DNA of 64,000 nt from positions 124,001 through 188,000 of the forward strand of contig NZ_LXVX01000003.1 of assembly GCF_001650725.1 (NCBI RefSeq), in the 5' to 3' direction. This stretch comes from Sphingobium sp. TCM1 (lineage in GTDB: Bacteria > Pseudomonadota > Alphaproteobacteria > Sphingomonadales > Sphingomonadaceae). Under the pieces are notes generated by a model that worked only from the letters and a program-made list of their open reading frames with translations, was not told the DNA's origin and did no database searches. The stretch's first letter is position 1; each line of letters starts with the position of its first letter. The position numbers and the translations under genes were made by a program. Below are positions 18,376 through 27,783 of the stretch, one piece after another.

Positions 18376-19745
18376 ACGCACCGCATGGCGCGCTCCGCGA
18401 TGTTGTTGTCGATTTCCAGGCGCCCATCGTCGAGGAAGCGCGTCAGCGCGACCCAGCGCTTGCGGCCATAGGCGATCGCCTTGGCCATCTCGGACTTGGG
18501 CGAGAGACGGCGCAGGGCATCGTCGAGTGCCTGGCGCAGCTCGTCGATCAATGGCTGGGTGCGGTCCTGCCGGCTTCGTCGTCGGATATCGGGTTGCTGG
18601 CCTCGAACCTCTGCCTCGATCTCATAGATCTGGCCGATGCGTTCCAGCAGATCAGTGGTGAGCGACGTCGGCTTGGTGGCGTGAATGTCGAATATCTTTC
18701 GCCGGAAATGCGCCCAGCAAGCAACCTCGGTGACGCGGTTCGTGTCGTAGAGCTTGTCATAACCGGCATAGCCGTCGGCCTGGAGATAGCCGGTGAAGTT
18801 GGCCAGCTGCCGCTGAGGATGCGCGCCGGTGCGGTCGGTGGTGAACTCATACCAGACCAGCGACGGGGTCGTGGCACCGGAGCCACGATCATCGACGGCG
18901 TAAGCCCAGAGCCTGCCAGTCGCCGTCTTGCCGCGTCCCGGATCAAGCATGGGAACCGGCGTATCGTCGGTATGGATCTTCGAGGCGGTCAAGCCGACCT
19001 CGCGAATGCGACTGACGATCGGGTCGAGCAGCACGGATGCCTGTCCCACCCAGCCTGCCAGCGTCGAGCGGTCGATCTCGACCCCCTGCGCAGCCATGAT
19101 CTCGGCCTGGCGGTAAAGCGGCAGATGATGATCGAACTTGGAGACGACGACGTGGGCCAGCGTGCCGAAGGTCGCCTTGCCGCGCGCTATCGCCTTTACC
19201 GGTGCGGGCGCCTGCACGATCTTCTCGCAGGCGCGGCAGCTATACTTGGGGCGGATGGTCCGAACGACGCGCCACTGCACCGGCACGGCATCGAGCATCT
19301 CGTCGCTATCCTGCCCCAGCGGCCGCAGCGCACCGCCGCACTCGGAACAGGTGCAGGTGCCCTGCTCGGGTTCTATCCGCTGCTCTTCGCGTGGCAGATG
19401 GGCGGGCAGCGCCCGAACAGGCGACGGCCGATCAGCCTCTGCCAGATCGGCTCGACGCGCGGCAGCGACGATGGCCTCGCCTTCGAGTTCTTCGAGCGCC
19501 AGCTCAAGCTGAGCGATCTGGGTATCGAGCTTCTCGGACGACTTGCCGAACTGCATCCGCTTGAGGCGCGGAATCTGCACGCGCAGCGTATCGATCAGGA
19601 TGTCGCGGGCGGAAATATCGGCGTGGGCAGCTGCCAATGCAGCTTCAAGCTCGGCGATCCGAGCGTCTTTATCAGGGGTGGAAAGGCCTGCGTCCAACAC
19701 CACGGTCACATAGCAGATCGATGGTCGAAACGCTAATAAAAGCAC
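18376..19745 (-). pseudogene. tnpC: IS66 transposase TnpC, main piece (disrupted)
   Basis: About 450 residues of IS66 TnpC. It has an N-terminal leucine-zipper-like helix, a zinc-finger motif (CTCSECGG ... CRACEK) and the DDE core: HTDDTPVP, QADGYAGYDKLY and DNNIAERAMRC. The reading stays IS66-like up to RAMRCVA and then enters inserted sequence, so the C-terminal domain (found at 15633-15879) is separated by about 2.5 kb. The protein cannot be made whole. Confidence 0.9.
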
Positions 19746-19760
19746 CAGAAAATGGGCGTT

Positions 19761-20108
19761 TTACCCCGCCAATGAAGGAGTGAAAGTGCGTTCAGGTCGC
19801 CGCCAGTCGATGCCTTCCAAGAGCATCGAAAGCTGCGCCGCCGTCATCACCACCGACCCCGTCTTGGTCGACGGCCACACGAAGCGCTCCCGGTCCATCC
19901 GCTTGGAAAACAGACACATGCCCTGGCCGTCGTACCAAAGCAGCTTCACCAGATCGCCGCGCTTGCCCCGGAAAGCGAACAGCGCACCGGAATGGGGGCT
20001 CTGCTCCAGAACCTGCTGCGTCATCACCGCCAGGCCGTCGAAACCCTTACGCCTGTCGGTCGCACCGCAGGCCAGGAAGATCCGCGTCGATGGCGGCAGC
20101 GGGATCAT
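19761..20108 (-). CDS. tnpB: IS66 accessory protein TnpB
   Basis: A 115-residue IS66 Orf2 protein with the family's typical FLACGATDRRKGFDGLA and LVKLLWYDGQGMCLFSKRM stretches. It is required with TnpA and TnpC for IS66 movement. It overlaps tnpA by 4 bases. Confidence 0.93.
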   Translation of the reverse strand: MIPLPPSTRIFLACGATDRRKGFDGLAVMTQQVLEQSPHSGALFAFRGKRGDLVKLLWYDGQGMCLFSKRMDRERFVWPSTKTGSVVMTAAQLSMLLEGIDWRRPERTFTPSLAG

Positions 20109-20548
20109 CGCGTCAGGATACCGATCACCCGTGACAGGGCATTGGCATCGACCGTGGCATCCACGCTCACCCTGATACCAGACGGCAGTTCGATGCTAAT
20201 CACGCCGCCGCTGCTCGCTGCAACTGTCGGGGCAGGCAAGGCTGGCTGCTCGCTGATCTGCACCTCCGCAAATGCCGGCTCGGCCAACTTGCGAACCCCG
20301 GCAAGCTCACCGGACATCGCCTGGCGCCGCCAAGTGTAGATCGAGCCGCTGCCGACATCATGGCGTTCACAGGCCGCGCGCACGCAGCCCTCCGGCCCGA
20401 ATGCATCCCGCAGCACGGCCAGCTTCTGCTCTACCGTCCACCGCCGCCGGCCTGACACACGGCTAACGATCTCTATCCGACTACTCATACGACCGCTCGT
20501 ATGAGCAGTCGCTGCGCCGCTCGCTGAATCCTCAATCTCGTCCGACAC
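20105..20548 (-). CDS. tnpA: IS66 accessory protein TnpA (HTH)
   Basis: A 147-residue IS66 OrfA protein with an HTH region (RRRWTVEQKLAVLRDAF, then GSGSIYTWRRQ) and the C-terminal IELPSGIRVSVDATVD segment. It is the first gene of the tnpABC order and is coupled to tnpB by an ATGA overlap. Confidence 0.9.
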   Translation of the reverse strand: MSDEIEDSASGAATAHTSGRMSSRIEIVSRVSGRRRWTVEQKLAVLRDAFGPEGCVRAACERHDVGSGSIYTWRRQAMSGELAGVRKLAEPAFAEVQISEQPALPAPTVAASSGGVISIELPSGIRVSVDATVDANALSRVIGILTR

Positions 20549-20624
20549 CGGCCACCCCGCTCAAAGAGCGGCAATCATCCCCGCGAATGGGCGCCGTGCA
20601 AGGCGGCCGTCAGACCTCGCTTAC

Positions 20625-20632
20625 ATTACAAC
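20625..20632. repeat. Target site duplication ATTACAAC (right)
   Basis: Exact copy of 15600-15607, immediately outside the right IS66 terminus. Confidence 0.88.
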
Positions 20633-20667
20633 ATGCAGGTATTGCTCAACAACTCTCGGGGCGGGCT
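20633..20667 (-). mobile_element. IS5-family right-end remnant, second part
   Basis: It reads GGTATTGCTCAACAACT then CTCGGGGCGGGCT, matching the right terminus of the complete IS5 at 45424-45456. It is followed by TTA, the triplet that also flanks the complete element. Confidence 0.8.
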
Positions 20668-21711
20668 TTACAGCACCGTGCATTTAATCTGAAGCATATC
20701 CGGCATGCTTGAAATAGTTCATGCATTCCTCGGATGTGTACAAGGAGCATATATCGCCCACGGCGCGGACGAGGTCGTCGATGGTGCGGGCCTTGATCCG
20801 GCGCAGATGCGCCTTGAGTTTTGAGAACGCCAATTCGATTGGATTGAGGTCAGGGCTGTAGGGCGGCAAGAAGACGAACCACGCGCCGCGCTCCTTGACG
20901 ATTGCCTTGGCCTTTTCACTCTTGTGGCTCGAGAGATTGTCGAGGATCACCACGTCACCGGGTTCCAGCGTGGGGGCGAGCTGCGTTTCGACATAGGCTT
21001 CGAACAGATCGCGGTTCACGGCGCCGTTGATGACCCACGGTGCAGTCAACCCATCGTGCCGCAGAGCCGCGATGAAAGTGCGGGTGTTGCGATTTCCAAA
21101 GGGGGCATGCGCGCGCAACCTCTTCCCCTTCGGGGCGCGACCACGTTGTCGCGTCATATTGGTCGCGGTTGCCGTCTCGTCGATAAACACCAGCTTGTGC
21201 GCTTGTTCGCGCAGCGCGGCTGACGCCCGTCCCGCCGTTTCGTAGCCACCTCCTGGCGGGTGGCCTCTGTCGCTATCAGCGCCGTTTTTTGTAAGAATAG
21301 CCCGCCGCGCACTGCAAACGCGACAGCGTGCTGGGGTGGACTGCAGGGCCACCGTTCGCCTGCAGTTTCGCAACCAGTTCAGGCATGGTGATGTCCGGTT
21401 CCACTTTGACCAGCCACTCAGCCGGTCACGCCAGGCCGCAAGCTTGCCCCCGCCCGCAGGACGGCCTTGCCGACCCGGCTCCAGCGACCCTGTCCTCGCC
21501 ATGCGTTGGGCCAGACGCACACCCGTGCTCGCGCTGACGCCAAAACGGCGCACCGCAGCGCGTGCCGACCCTTCCGTCTCGATGCCTCCATACACGCGCT
21601 TGCGAAGATCCATCGAATGCGATTTTCCCATCGGCCACCTCCAGCCCGAGAGAATCATAAATCTCGCACCTTGGGAATCGACAGATTCAATTTTCACGCA
21701 TCACGCTGTAA
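20668..21711 (-). mobile_element. IS630-family element, degenerate
   Basis: The ends look like imperfect inverted repeats: TTACAGCACCGTG at the left, and CACGCATCACGCTGTAA at the right. Boundaries are approximate. The transposase inside is frameshifted. The left end abuts the IS5 remnant. Confidence 0.55.
20684..21631 (-). pseudogene. IS630-family transposase, frameshifted
   Basis: The N-terminal HTH part (MDLRKRVYGGIETEGSARA) and the C-terminal DDE part (VFIDETATATNMTR, DVVILDNLSSHKS and PPYSPDLNPIELAFSKL) are in one frame. The stretch of about 80 codons between GGGKLA and ALREQAHK reads correctly only in another frame (VEPDITMPELVAKLQANGG). Shifts at both sides thus scramble the middle of a protein that still appears as one open frame. 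The transposase is probably inactive. Confidence 0.8.
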
Positions 21712-21750
21712 GAATCGACCGCTTATCATCGAATCGAGCGACCTGAAATT

Positions 21751-21771
21751 GCAAGTATGAACACTACTTGC
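21751..21771. other. Candidate oriT hairpin
   Basis: GCAAGTA at 21751-21757 is repeated inverted (TACTTGC) at 21765-21771 with a 7-base loop. It lies in the roughly 130-base gene-free gap just upstream of the mobilisation genes, where MobF plasmids usually keep the origin of transfer. No nic site was recognised by identity. Confidence 0.35.
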
Positions 21772-21825
21772 GCGGCAGTCGCCCTTCCAGTAATGTAGCT
21801 GCGCTTTATGACAGTTGGGAAGGTC

Positions 21826-21845
21826 TCCACACGGGGAGACCCTTC
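21826..21845 (+). promoter_or_regulatory. Hairpin covering the ribosome site of the small mob gene
   Basis: GGTCTCC pairs with GGAGACC across a short loop; the arms lie in about 21826-21842. The 3' arm contains the GGGGAGA Shine-Dalgarno of the following TTG start at 21848. The fold would hide the ribosome site. Confidence 0.45.
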
Positions 21846-21847
21846 GT

Positions 21848-22147
21848 TTGCCCAAGCTCAATTTCCGTCTCGATGAGGCGCTCCATCATGCTCTGATGCG
21901 CCGCGCGCGCGGTGCGAACCTGCCCTTGTCGGTCTTCATCCGCCAGGTGCTCGAGCAGGCCGTCGATGAGCGCAAGCGCTATGTCTTTTCCTCTCAGGAC
22001 GAGATACTCGCCACCACGATCCAGATCCTCTCGATCGTCGCCACATCCGTCGGTCAGCAATCTCCCGCAGCACTTGAGCAGGGCATGGCGCAGGCGCGCG
22101 CCATTCTCGCCGAGCGTGGGCTGCTGGGCGGGGAGGATGGCCGGTGA
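21848..22147 (+). CDS. Small ribbon-helix-helix-like mobilisation accessory protein
   Basis: A 99-residue protein. The N-terminal LPKLNFRLDEALHHALMRRA followed by LSVFIRQVLEQAVDERKRY fits a ribbon-helix-helix DNA-binding fold, and a helical tail follows. It overlaps traD by 4 bases and lies beside the candidate oriT, so it probably helps assemble the relaxosome or controls tra expression. The TTG start at 21848 has GGGGAGA upstream; a TTG at 21815 would add 11 residues. I do not recognise a named family. Confidence 0.65.
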   Translation: MPKLNFRLDEALHHALMRRARGANLPLSVFIRQVLEQAVDERKRYVFSSQDEILATTIQILSIVATSVGQQSPAALEQGMAQARAILAERGLLGGEDGR

Positions 22148-24243
22148 GCATTTTCCGCAACGATACGCTGGGCTCATGGACCCGCGGCGGACAAGCGATC
22201 GTCCATAACGTCCGAATGACGACGCAGGTCTTCTACCAGACGCTGTTGGCCGGCTTCATCATCTGGATCATCGGCACCTTCTGGTACGCCTTCGAGAAAT
22301 CGACGGAGTATGAACGCTTCGTCCTGCTCAAACTCGCCGAGGCCATGATCAAGGTCGACGCGGCAGCCGGTACCAACGATCTTGTGCAGTTCCGCAAGCC
22401 CGAAGGCCAGTCCTACTGGACTTCGGCGGACTGGCTCGTCGCCTCCAACCTGGCCAAAAAGACCTTGCATGCGTTCGAGGTCTATCTGCTCCACGGAGCG
22501 CTGATCTCGGGACTGTTCAGCCTCGTCATGCTCGCCTGGGCCTGGTTCTATTTCACCCGAACGGGAAGGGGGCTTGGCTCCAATGAATATCTGCGCGGGG
22601 CGCGCTTCGGCACGATCCGGCAGGTCAAGCGCGCACTCTGGCGGCAGACCAAAGGACCGCTCCTGATCGGCAAAGTGCCGGTGCCGGAAGCCTATGAGCC
22701 CGAACATATTCTCCTGTGCGGCGCGCCGGGCACGGGAAAGACCAACCTCATCGTCGGCATGCTCGAGGGCATCCGCAAATCGGGCCGGCGCGCCATCGTC
22801 TATGACACCGCCGGCACCTTCGTCGAGAAATTCTACCGGCAGGGCACCGATATGCTCCTCAACCCGCTTGATCAGCGTACGGCGCGCTGGTCGCCCTGGG
22901 TCGATGTGCCGCGCGACTATCATTACGACCAGATCGCCGAATCCACCATTCCTGACAAGCATGGCGATCCCTTCTGGGCGAAGGCGGCTAGAGGCACGCT
23001 GGTAGCGGTGATGCGCAAGCTCGCCCGCCAGAAACACACCTATGTCTCCGTCCTGCTCGACAGGCTGCTCCGCTCGAAGCTCAAGGACCTTGCGGCCTTT
23101 GTCAGCGGTACCGATGCCGCCGCCTTCATCAGCACTGAGGGCGAGCGCACATCCGCGGGCATCCAGGCCGAGCTCGCCTCGGTGATGCGCAGTTTCGGCT
23201 ATCTTGACGATACTGACGACGGCTTCTCGATCCGCGACTGGGTCGAGAAGGGCGAGGAGGGAAGCTGGCTCTTCATTACGGTGAAAGCCGACCAGCTTCC
23301 CTCGCTGCGCCCGCTCATCACCGTCTGGCTCGATATCGCGATCAGCGCGATCATGAGCCTGACCCCCGATCGCGACCGCCGCCTCTATTGCGTGATCGAT
23401 GAATTGCCGACGCTGCAGAAGCTGCCATCGCTCTCGGACTTCCTTGCCCGTGCCCGTAAATATGGCGGGTGCGGCATATTGGGCTTCCAGTCCTATCCGC
23501 AACTCGAAGCGACCTATGGCATCCAGGATGCCGCCGCCATCACCGGCTATTGCTCGACCTGGGTCGCGCTGCGAGCCAACGATACAGCGACGGCAAAACA
23601 TGTCTCGGAAAATCTCGGCCAGGTCGAACAGGTCGAGGCGAACGAGGGCATGTCCTATGGCGTCAACGACATGCGGGACGGCGTCAACCTGTCACGCATG
23701 CAGGTGACCCGGCCGCTGGTCATGCCGACCGAGGTCACCAACCTTCCCAATCTTGTCGGCTTCCTTCGCTTTGGCCGCAATCTTCCGGTGGTGCGTTTCG
23801 ACAGCGCCTTCAACGCTGTTCCGTCGCTCGGACCGGCCTTTCTCGAACGCACCGATCCACCGGTGCTGGTCGACAAAGCCAGGGACCTGGTTCGTATCGC
23901 CCATGCCGAAGCCCGGGTGAGGGAAGCCATCGAGCGAGAAAGTGCACAGAATCCGCCACCTCCGACACATCCGCAAGCGGCTGCAGACGTGCCGGAGAAG
24001 TCGGCGCCGTCGTCGAAGGCTCCCCGAACGCCACCACGGCAACCCGACCTGTTCAATCCGCCGCAGGCGAAGGTCGATCCGAAGCTCGTGGAAGACATCC
24101 TGCACGCCAGGGAAGGTGATGACTTGCCCGTCCCGCCACGCGAGGCCTGGACCATCCTCGCCGGTAGACAGGGGGGTATTCGCTCCGATCTTGTCCAGCA
24201 TGGCCGCGATGATGGGCCACGTGAACCCGCGAAGCCGGCATGA
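22144..24243 (+). CDS. traD: Type IV coupling protein TraD
   Basis: A 699-residue VirD4/TraD-type coupling ATPase. It has two N-terminal membrane segments (about residues 28-48 and 115-137), Walker A in LLCGAPGTGKTNLIVG (about residue 195), Walker B in RLYCVIDELPTLQ (about residue 420) and a Pro-rich C-terminal tail. It sits at the inner membrane and passes the relaxase-DNA complex to a type IV secretion channel. It starts in an ATGA overlap with the small upstream gene and ends in one with traI. Confidence 0.93.
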   Translation: MSIFRNDTLGSWTRGGQAIVHNVRMTTQVFYQTLLAGFIIWIIGTFWYAFEKSTEYERFVLLKLAEAMIKVDAAAGTNDLVQFRKPEGQSYWTSADWLVASNLAKKTLHAFEVYLLHGALISGLFSLVMLAWAWFYFTRTGRGLGSNEYLRGARFGTIRQVKRALWRQTKGPLLIGKVPVPEAYEPEHILLCGAPGTGKTNLIVGMLEGIRKSGRRAIVYDTAGTFVEKFYRQGTDMLLNPLDQRTARWSPWVDVPRDYHYDQIAESTIPDKHGDPFWAKAARGTLVAVMRKLARQKHTYVSVLLDRLLRSKLKDLAAFVSGTDAAAFISTEGERTSAGIQAELASVMRSFGYLDDTDDGFSIRDWVEKGEEGSWLFITVKADQLPSLRPLITVWLDIAISAIMSLTPDRDRRLYCVIDELPTLQKLPSLSDFLARARKYGGCGILGFQSYPQLEATYGIQDAAAITGYCSTWVALRANDTATAKHVSENLGQVEQVEANEGMSYGVNDMRDGVNLSRMQVTRPLVMPTEVTNLPNLVGFLRFGRNLPVVRFDSAFNAVPSLGPAFLERTDPPVLVDKARDLVRIAHAEARVREAIERESAQNPPPPTHPQAAADVPEKSAPSSKAPRTPPRQPDLFNPPQAKVDPKLVEDILHAREGDDLPVPPREAWTILAGRQGGIRSDLVQHGRDDGPREPAKPA

Positions 24244-27206
24244 TCCAGCCTCAGCGTCTGTACGGCAAGCCTGCTAATATCGCCCGCTACTATACGGTCG
24301 GGGACTATTACACCAAGGGCGGCGATGAGCCTTCCGAATGGGGCGGAAAACTCGCCGCCGATCTCGGTCTCTCCGGGCCGGTCGATCCCAAAATGTTCCG
24401 CGAGCTCTTGGCCGGCAACGTCGGCGACCAACAACTGGGCCGTTACCGCGCCGACGGAACAATCCAGCATCATCCAGGCTGGGACTTCGCGGTCAATGCG
24501 CCCAAGTCCGTTTCTATCATGGCACTGGTCGCCGGCGATGAGCGTGTGCTGGCAGCTCATGAACAGGCGGTGACGGCAGCGATCGGCTATCTGGAGGGCC
24601 AGGCGCAACTGCGCCGCCGTGAGGAGGGCAAGATCGTCCATGAAACGACCGGGCGCATCCTCGTAGCCCGGTTCACCGAACATGGCAGCCGCGAACTCGA
24701 CCCGCATCTCCACACCCATGTCGTCGTCCTCAACATAACCAACCGCCAGGATGGCGATCCGATGGCGAGCCTGGAAAGCAGGGTCATGTATGGCGAGCAG
24801 CGCGTTGCCGGACAGATCTACCGCAATGCGCTGGCCTTCGCCTTGCGCGAAGCGGGGCACCAGATCGATTTTGATCCGCGCACCGGCCTGTTCGAGATAC
24901 GCGGCGTTCCCCAATCCCTGATCGAAAAATTCTCACAGCGCGCCGAGGAGATCGAGGAGCATGCACGCGAGCATGGCCTGGTCGGCCAGAAGGCGCAGCG
25001 CGCCTCCTTCTATGCGACGCGCAAGGCCAAGGTGAAGATCGGTCATGACGAACTCTTCGCACAGTGGCACCAGCGTACCGGCGCATTGCTCGACGTGCTG
25101 GAGAAGATCGTTGCCGCCGGCAGGGAGCGCGAAGGAGAGCACCTGTCTCCCACGGACAGGGAAGCGTCCCGCGCAGCGCTCTTCGGGCTGCGGCAACTGG
25201 AAACCACCGAAGCGGTCAACAACCTGGGCGATATCTTGCGCACCGGTCTTGCCGCCCATGTCGGAGAGGTTCGGCTGGAGGATGTGCGGCCGCGGATCGA
25301 AAACCACGAAGCGATCCGCAAACTGCTGCCGACGCACGAGCAAACTGGCGACAAGATCCTGACGCGCGGGCGGACCAGCCGCAAGTCCTGGCGGCTTGAA
25401 CTGGCCCTGACCCAGCATATCGCCCTTGGCCTTGGCGATGCCCGGCCCATCGCATCGAGCGACCGTGTTCTGCGTGCCCTCGAGGACGCCATATTGAATC
25501 AGGAACAGCAACGCGCGCTTGTCGAAACGGCGCTGACGCGTGACCGGATCACTGGTATCCACGGCGTCGCGGGTTCCGGCAAATCGACGCTGGTGAAGAT
25601 TCTCGGCGAGGCGGCCGAACCCGGCACGACCCTGATCGCGCTCGCGCCCACATCCTCAGCGGCGGCGGAACTGGGGACCAAGGCGAACATCGCTTCCCAT
25701 ACCGTCGCGAGTTTCGTTGCCCGTGGCGGGCAGGGGATCACCGACAGTCATGTGCTGGTCCTCGACGAGGCGGGCCAATTGGGTAACCGTCAGGCCCGCC
25801 GTCTGCTGGAGATTAGCAGGTCGACAGGTGCGCGGCTGTTGCTGCTGGGAGACGAGAAGCAGACCGGAGCCATCGAGCAGGGCAAACCCTTCTGGCTGAT
25901 GCGTCGCCTCGGTCTCCCGACCGTCGAACTCACGGAGGCGATGCGACAGGAAACCAGGACCATCAAATCCGCCGTGACCGCGGCCCGCGCAGGCAATTTC
26001 GCAGCCGCCCTGGGCAAACTCGACAGCGTCAGCACGGCTCGCGACAATGAGGAGATGGCCACCCAGGTCGTTAACGCCTGGGTCCGCCTCAAGGCGGAAA
26101 CACGGACCGGAACGAACATCCTGGTTCTCGACAACGCCACGCGGCTGATCGTCAACAGCAGGATCCGCGAGGCGCTGAGAAATGAAAGCGCGCTCGCTGC
26201 CGAGGATAGCCGGCTCTCCATCCTCGCCCCTGCCGGCCTTACCGACATCGAGAAGCATATGGCCCGCTTCTACGGAGCGGGGCAGGTCGTGCGGTTCGAC
26301 CGCGACATTGCCAGCCTGGGTGTAGCGCGCAGCGCGGACTATCGTGTGGTCGGACTAGGGCGGGACGGTAATGGCCGCCAGGTCGTCCGTCTTGTCGATG
26401 AGCAGGGACGCACCATCAGATGGGATCCGCAGACCACCAAGGCGCGGCATATCAATGTGTTCAATCCCGAAGAACGGGAACTGGCACAAGGCGACCGCAT
26501 CCAATGGCGTCTCGTCAATCGCGATCTCGATCTGCGCAACGCCGAGCGCGGCACGGTGGAGAAGCTGGACGGAGACATGGCCACAATCCGCTGGGATCGC
26601 GGCGGGCGTGTCCAGCAAATCAACCTGTCCGAACACCGAACCTGGGATCATGGCTATGCCGAGACCGTCTATTCCTCTCAGTCGAAGACCTATCCGCGCG
26701 TTTTCGTTCTGGCACCCGTCGAGTCGCCGTTGGTCAACGCCCAGAATTTCTACACCGCCATTACCCGCGCGATGTACGGCGTGCGGTTATGGACCAATGA
26801 CGTCAAGGAATTGATCGCCAAGCTGGAACGCCAGTCCGGGGAGAAGACCTCTTCCGCCGAAGGGCTGGGGCGCATGAAGCAAAATCAGGTCGTTGCCTTC
26901 GGAACGCGCCACGAATACCGCCTTGCAACGCTCAAGGCCGAACAGGAACAGATGCGCACGCAGCGTCGCGATCGTGCGCTTGAACATTACCTCAATCGCC
27001 GTGATGCGCCGCCGCGAGGGGCAGCCGAACATCTCGCCGAAGGCGCCCGAAGCATCGCGCAGGTTCTCGACCACTTTCTGGGCGGTATTCTCGATCATGC
27101 GCGCGCGCAGCGCGATGCCCCTCACATCGAGGCGCCGCCCCCGGTGGCAGAGCAGCCGCGATCACCACAGCCTCATTCCGAACCTGGCCATGGGCCCGAA
27201 CGATAA
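24240..27206 (+). CDS. traI: MobF relaxase/helicase TraI
   Basis: A 988-residue conjugative relaxase. The N-terminal TrwC domain has paired tyrosines (ARYYTVGDYYTKGG) and the metal-binding His motif in LDPHLHTHVVV. The C-terminal RecD-like helicase has GVAGSGKSTLV (Walker A), VLVLDEAGQL (Walker B) and the late motif NFYTAITRAMYG. It nicks oriT and unwinds the transferred strand. It is much shorter than F TraI, lacking the duplicated helicase region. It is coupled to traD by a 4-base overlap. Confidence 0.95.
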   Translation: MIQPQRLYGKPANIARYYTVGDYYTKGGDEPSEWGGKLAADLGLSGPVDPKMFRELLAGNVGDQQLGRYRADGTIQHHPGWDFAVNAPKSVSIMALVAGDERVLAAHEQAVTAAIGYLEGQAQLRRREEGKIVHETTGRILVARFTEHGSRELDPHLHTHVVVLNITNRQDGDPMASLESRVMYGEQRVAGQIYRNALAFALREAGHQIDFDPRTGLFEIRGVPQSLIEKFSQRAEEIEEHAREHGLVGQKAQRASFYATRKAKVKIGHDELFAQWHQRTGALLDVLEKIVAAGREREGEHLSPTDREASRAALFGLRQLETTEAVNNLGDILRTGLAAHVGEVRLEDVRPRIENHEAIRKLLPTHEQTGDKILTRGRTSRKSWRLELALTQHIALGLGDARPIASSDRVLRALEDAILNQEQQRALVETALTRDRITGIHGVAGSGKSTLVKILGEAAEPGTTLIALAPTSSAAAELGTKANIASHTVASFVARGGQGITDSHVLVLDEAGQLGNRQARRLLEISRSTGARLLLLGDEKQTGAIEQGKPFWLMRRLGLPTVELTEAMRQETRTIKSAVTAARAGNFAAALGKLDSVSTARDNEEMATQVVNAWVRLKAETRTGTNILVLDNATRLIVNSRIREALRNESALAAEDSRLSILAPAGLTDIEKHMARFYGAGQVVRFDRDIASLGVARSADYRVVGLGRDGNGRQVVRLVDEQGRTIRWDPQTTKARHINVFNPEERELAQGDRIQWRLVNRDLDLRNAERGTVEKLDGDMATIRWDRGGRVQQINLSEHRTWDHGYAETVYSSQSKTYPRVFVLAPVESPLVNAQNFYTAITRAMYGVRLWTNDVKELIAKLERQSGEKTSSAEGLGRMKQNQVVAFGTRHEYRLATLKAEQEQMRTQRRDRALEHYLNRRDAPPRGAAEHLAEGARSIAQVLDHFLGGILDHARAQRDAPHIEAPPPVAEQPRSPQPHSEPGHGPER

Positions 27207-27783
27207 GGTCGCCGCCATGCTGCTTGCCCTCTGCGTTATTGTCGTAGCTCTGTTGCTCCACCGCGCCCGGGTGCCGATACGCCATCGCTGGCGCCGCCGA
27301 CAGGCGAGGGCCATGGCGCTTCAGCTAAGCGGCCGAGACCGTCTGCAGCCACCCCAGCTTCTCTATGCGCGTCTGCGGGCCATGGATCCTTTGGCGTTCG
27401 AGGAACTGCTGCTCGAATGTTTCGAGCGGCGCGGGCATGGGGTTGTTCGAAACCGCCGCTACACTGGTGATGGCGGAATTGATGGGCAGGTCATGATCGA
27501 AGGCGAGATCTGGCTGATCCAGGCCAAACGCTATGCCGACGCTATCCGTCCCGAGCATGTCGCTGCTTTCGATGCGCTGTGTCGTGCGAAAGGCCGGCGG
27601 GGCCTGTTCATCCATACCGGCCGTACAGGCCCGCAAAGCCGCGTCATGGCGGCCGGCAGCGACCGGGTCGCAATCGTCTCCGGCCGTGCGCTGCTGTCTC
27701 TCCTGACCGGTGGTCCACTGCCTGATCTGGTAACCCCTCGCCAATTACCCCGACCAATATCGCAGAGTGGGAGATGGATATGA
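27190..27783 (+). CDS. Membrane-anchored Mrr-like restriction endonuclease domain protein
   Basis: A 197-residue protein. One N-terminal membrane segment (AAMLLALCVIVVALLL) and a basic linker precede an Mrr_cat-type nuclease fold with DPLAFEELLLECFERRGH, GDGGIDGQV and WLIQAKRYAD, i.e. the D...QxK active-site pattern. The start at 27190 overlaps traI. Similar proteins accompany tra genes on plasmids, where the role is unclear; it could act in DNA entry or degrade competing DNA. This role is inference. Confidence 0.75.
   Translation: MGPNDKVAAMLLALCVIVVALLLHRARVPIRHRWRRRQARAMALQLSGRDRLQPPQLLYARLRAMDPLAFEELLLECFERRGHGVVRNRRYTGDGGIDGQVMIEGEIWLIQAKRYADAIRPEHVAAFDALCRAKGRRGLFIHTGRTGPQSRVMAAGSDRVAIVSGRALLSLLTGGPLPDLVTPRQLPRPISQSGRWI

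Larger units (their letters stand above)
15608..20624 (-). mobile_element. IS66-family element carrying nested insertions
   Basis: The element is 5017 bases long. Its ends are imperfect inverted repeats of about 22 bases starting GTAAGCG (left GTAAGCGTGGGCTG, right GTAAGCGAGGTCTG on the other strand), the usual IS66 terminus. tnpA, tnpB and tnpC lie on the minus strand. tnpC is split into 18376-19745 and 15633-15879 by a recombinase-bearing insert, which itself holds an IS3 element. Without the inserts it would be about 2.5 kb, a normal IS66 size. Confidence 0.88.

Noticed and set aside
20668..21711. An intact, active IS630 element
   Set aside because: The single long open frame hides a central stretch read out of frame, so the transposase is scrambled.
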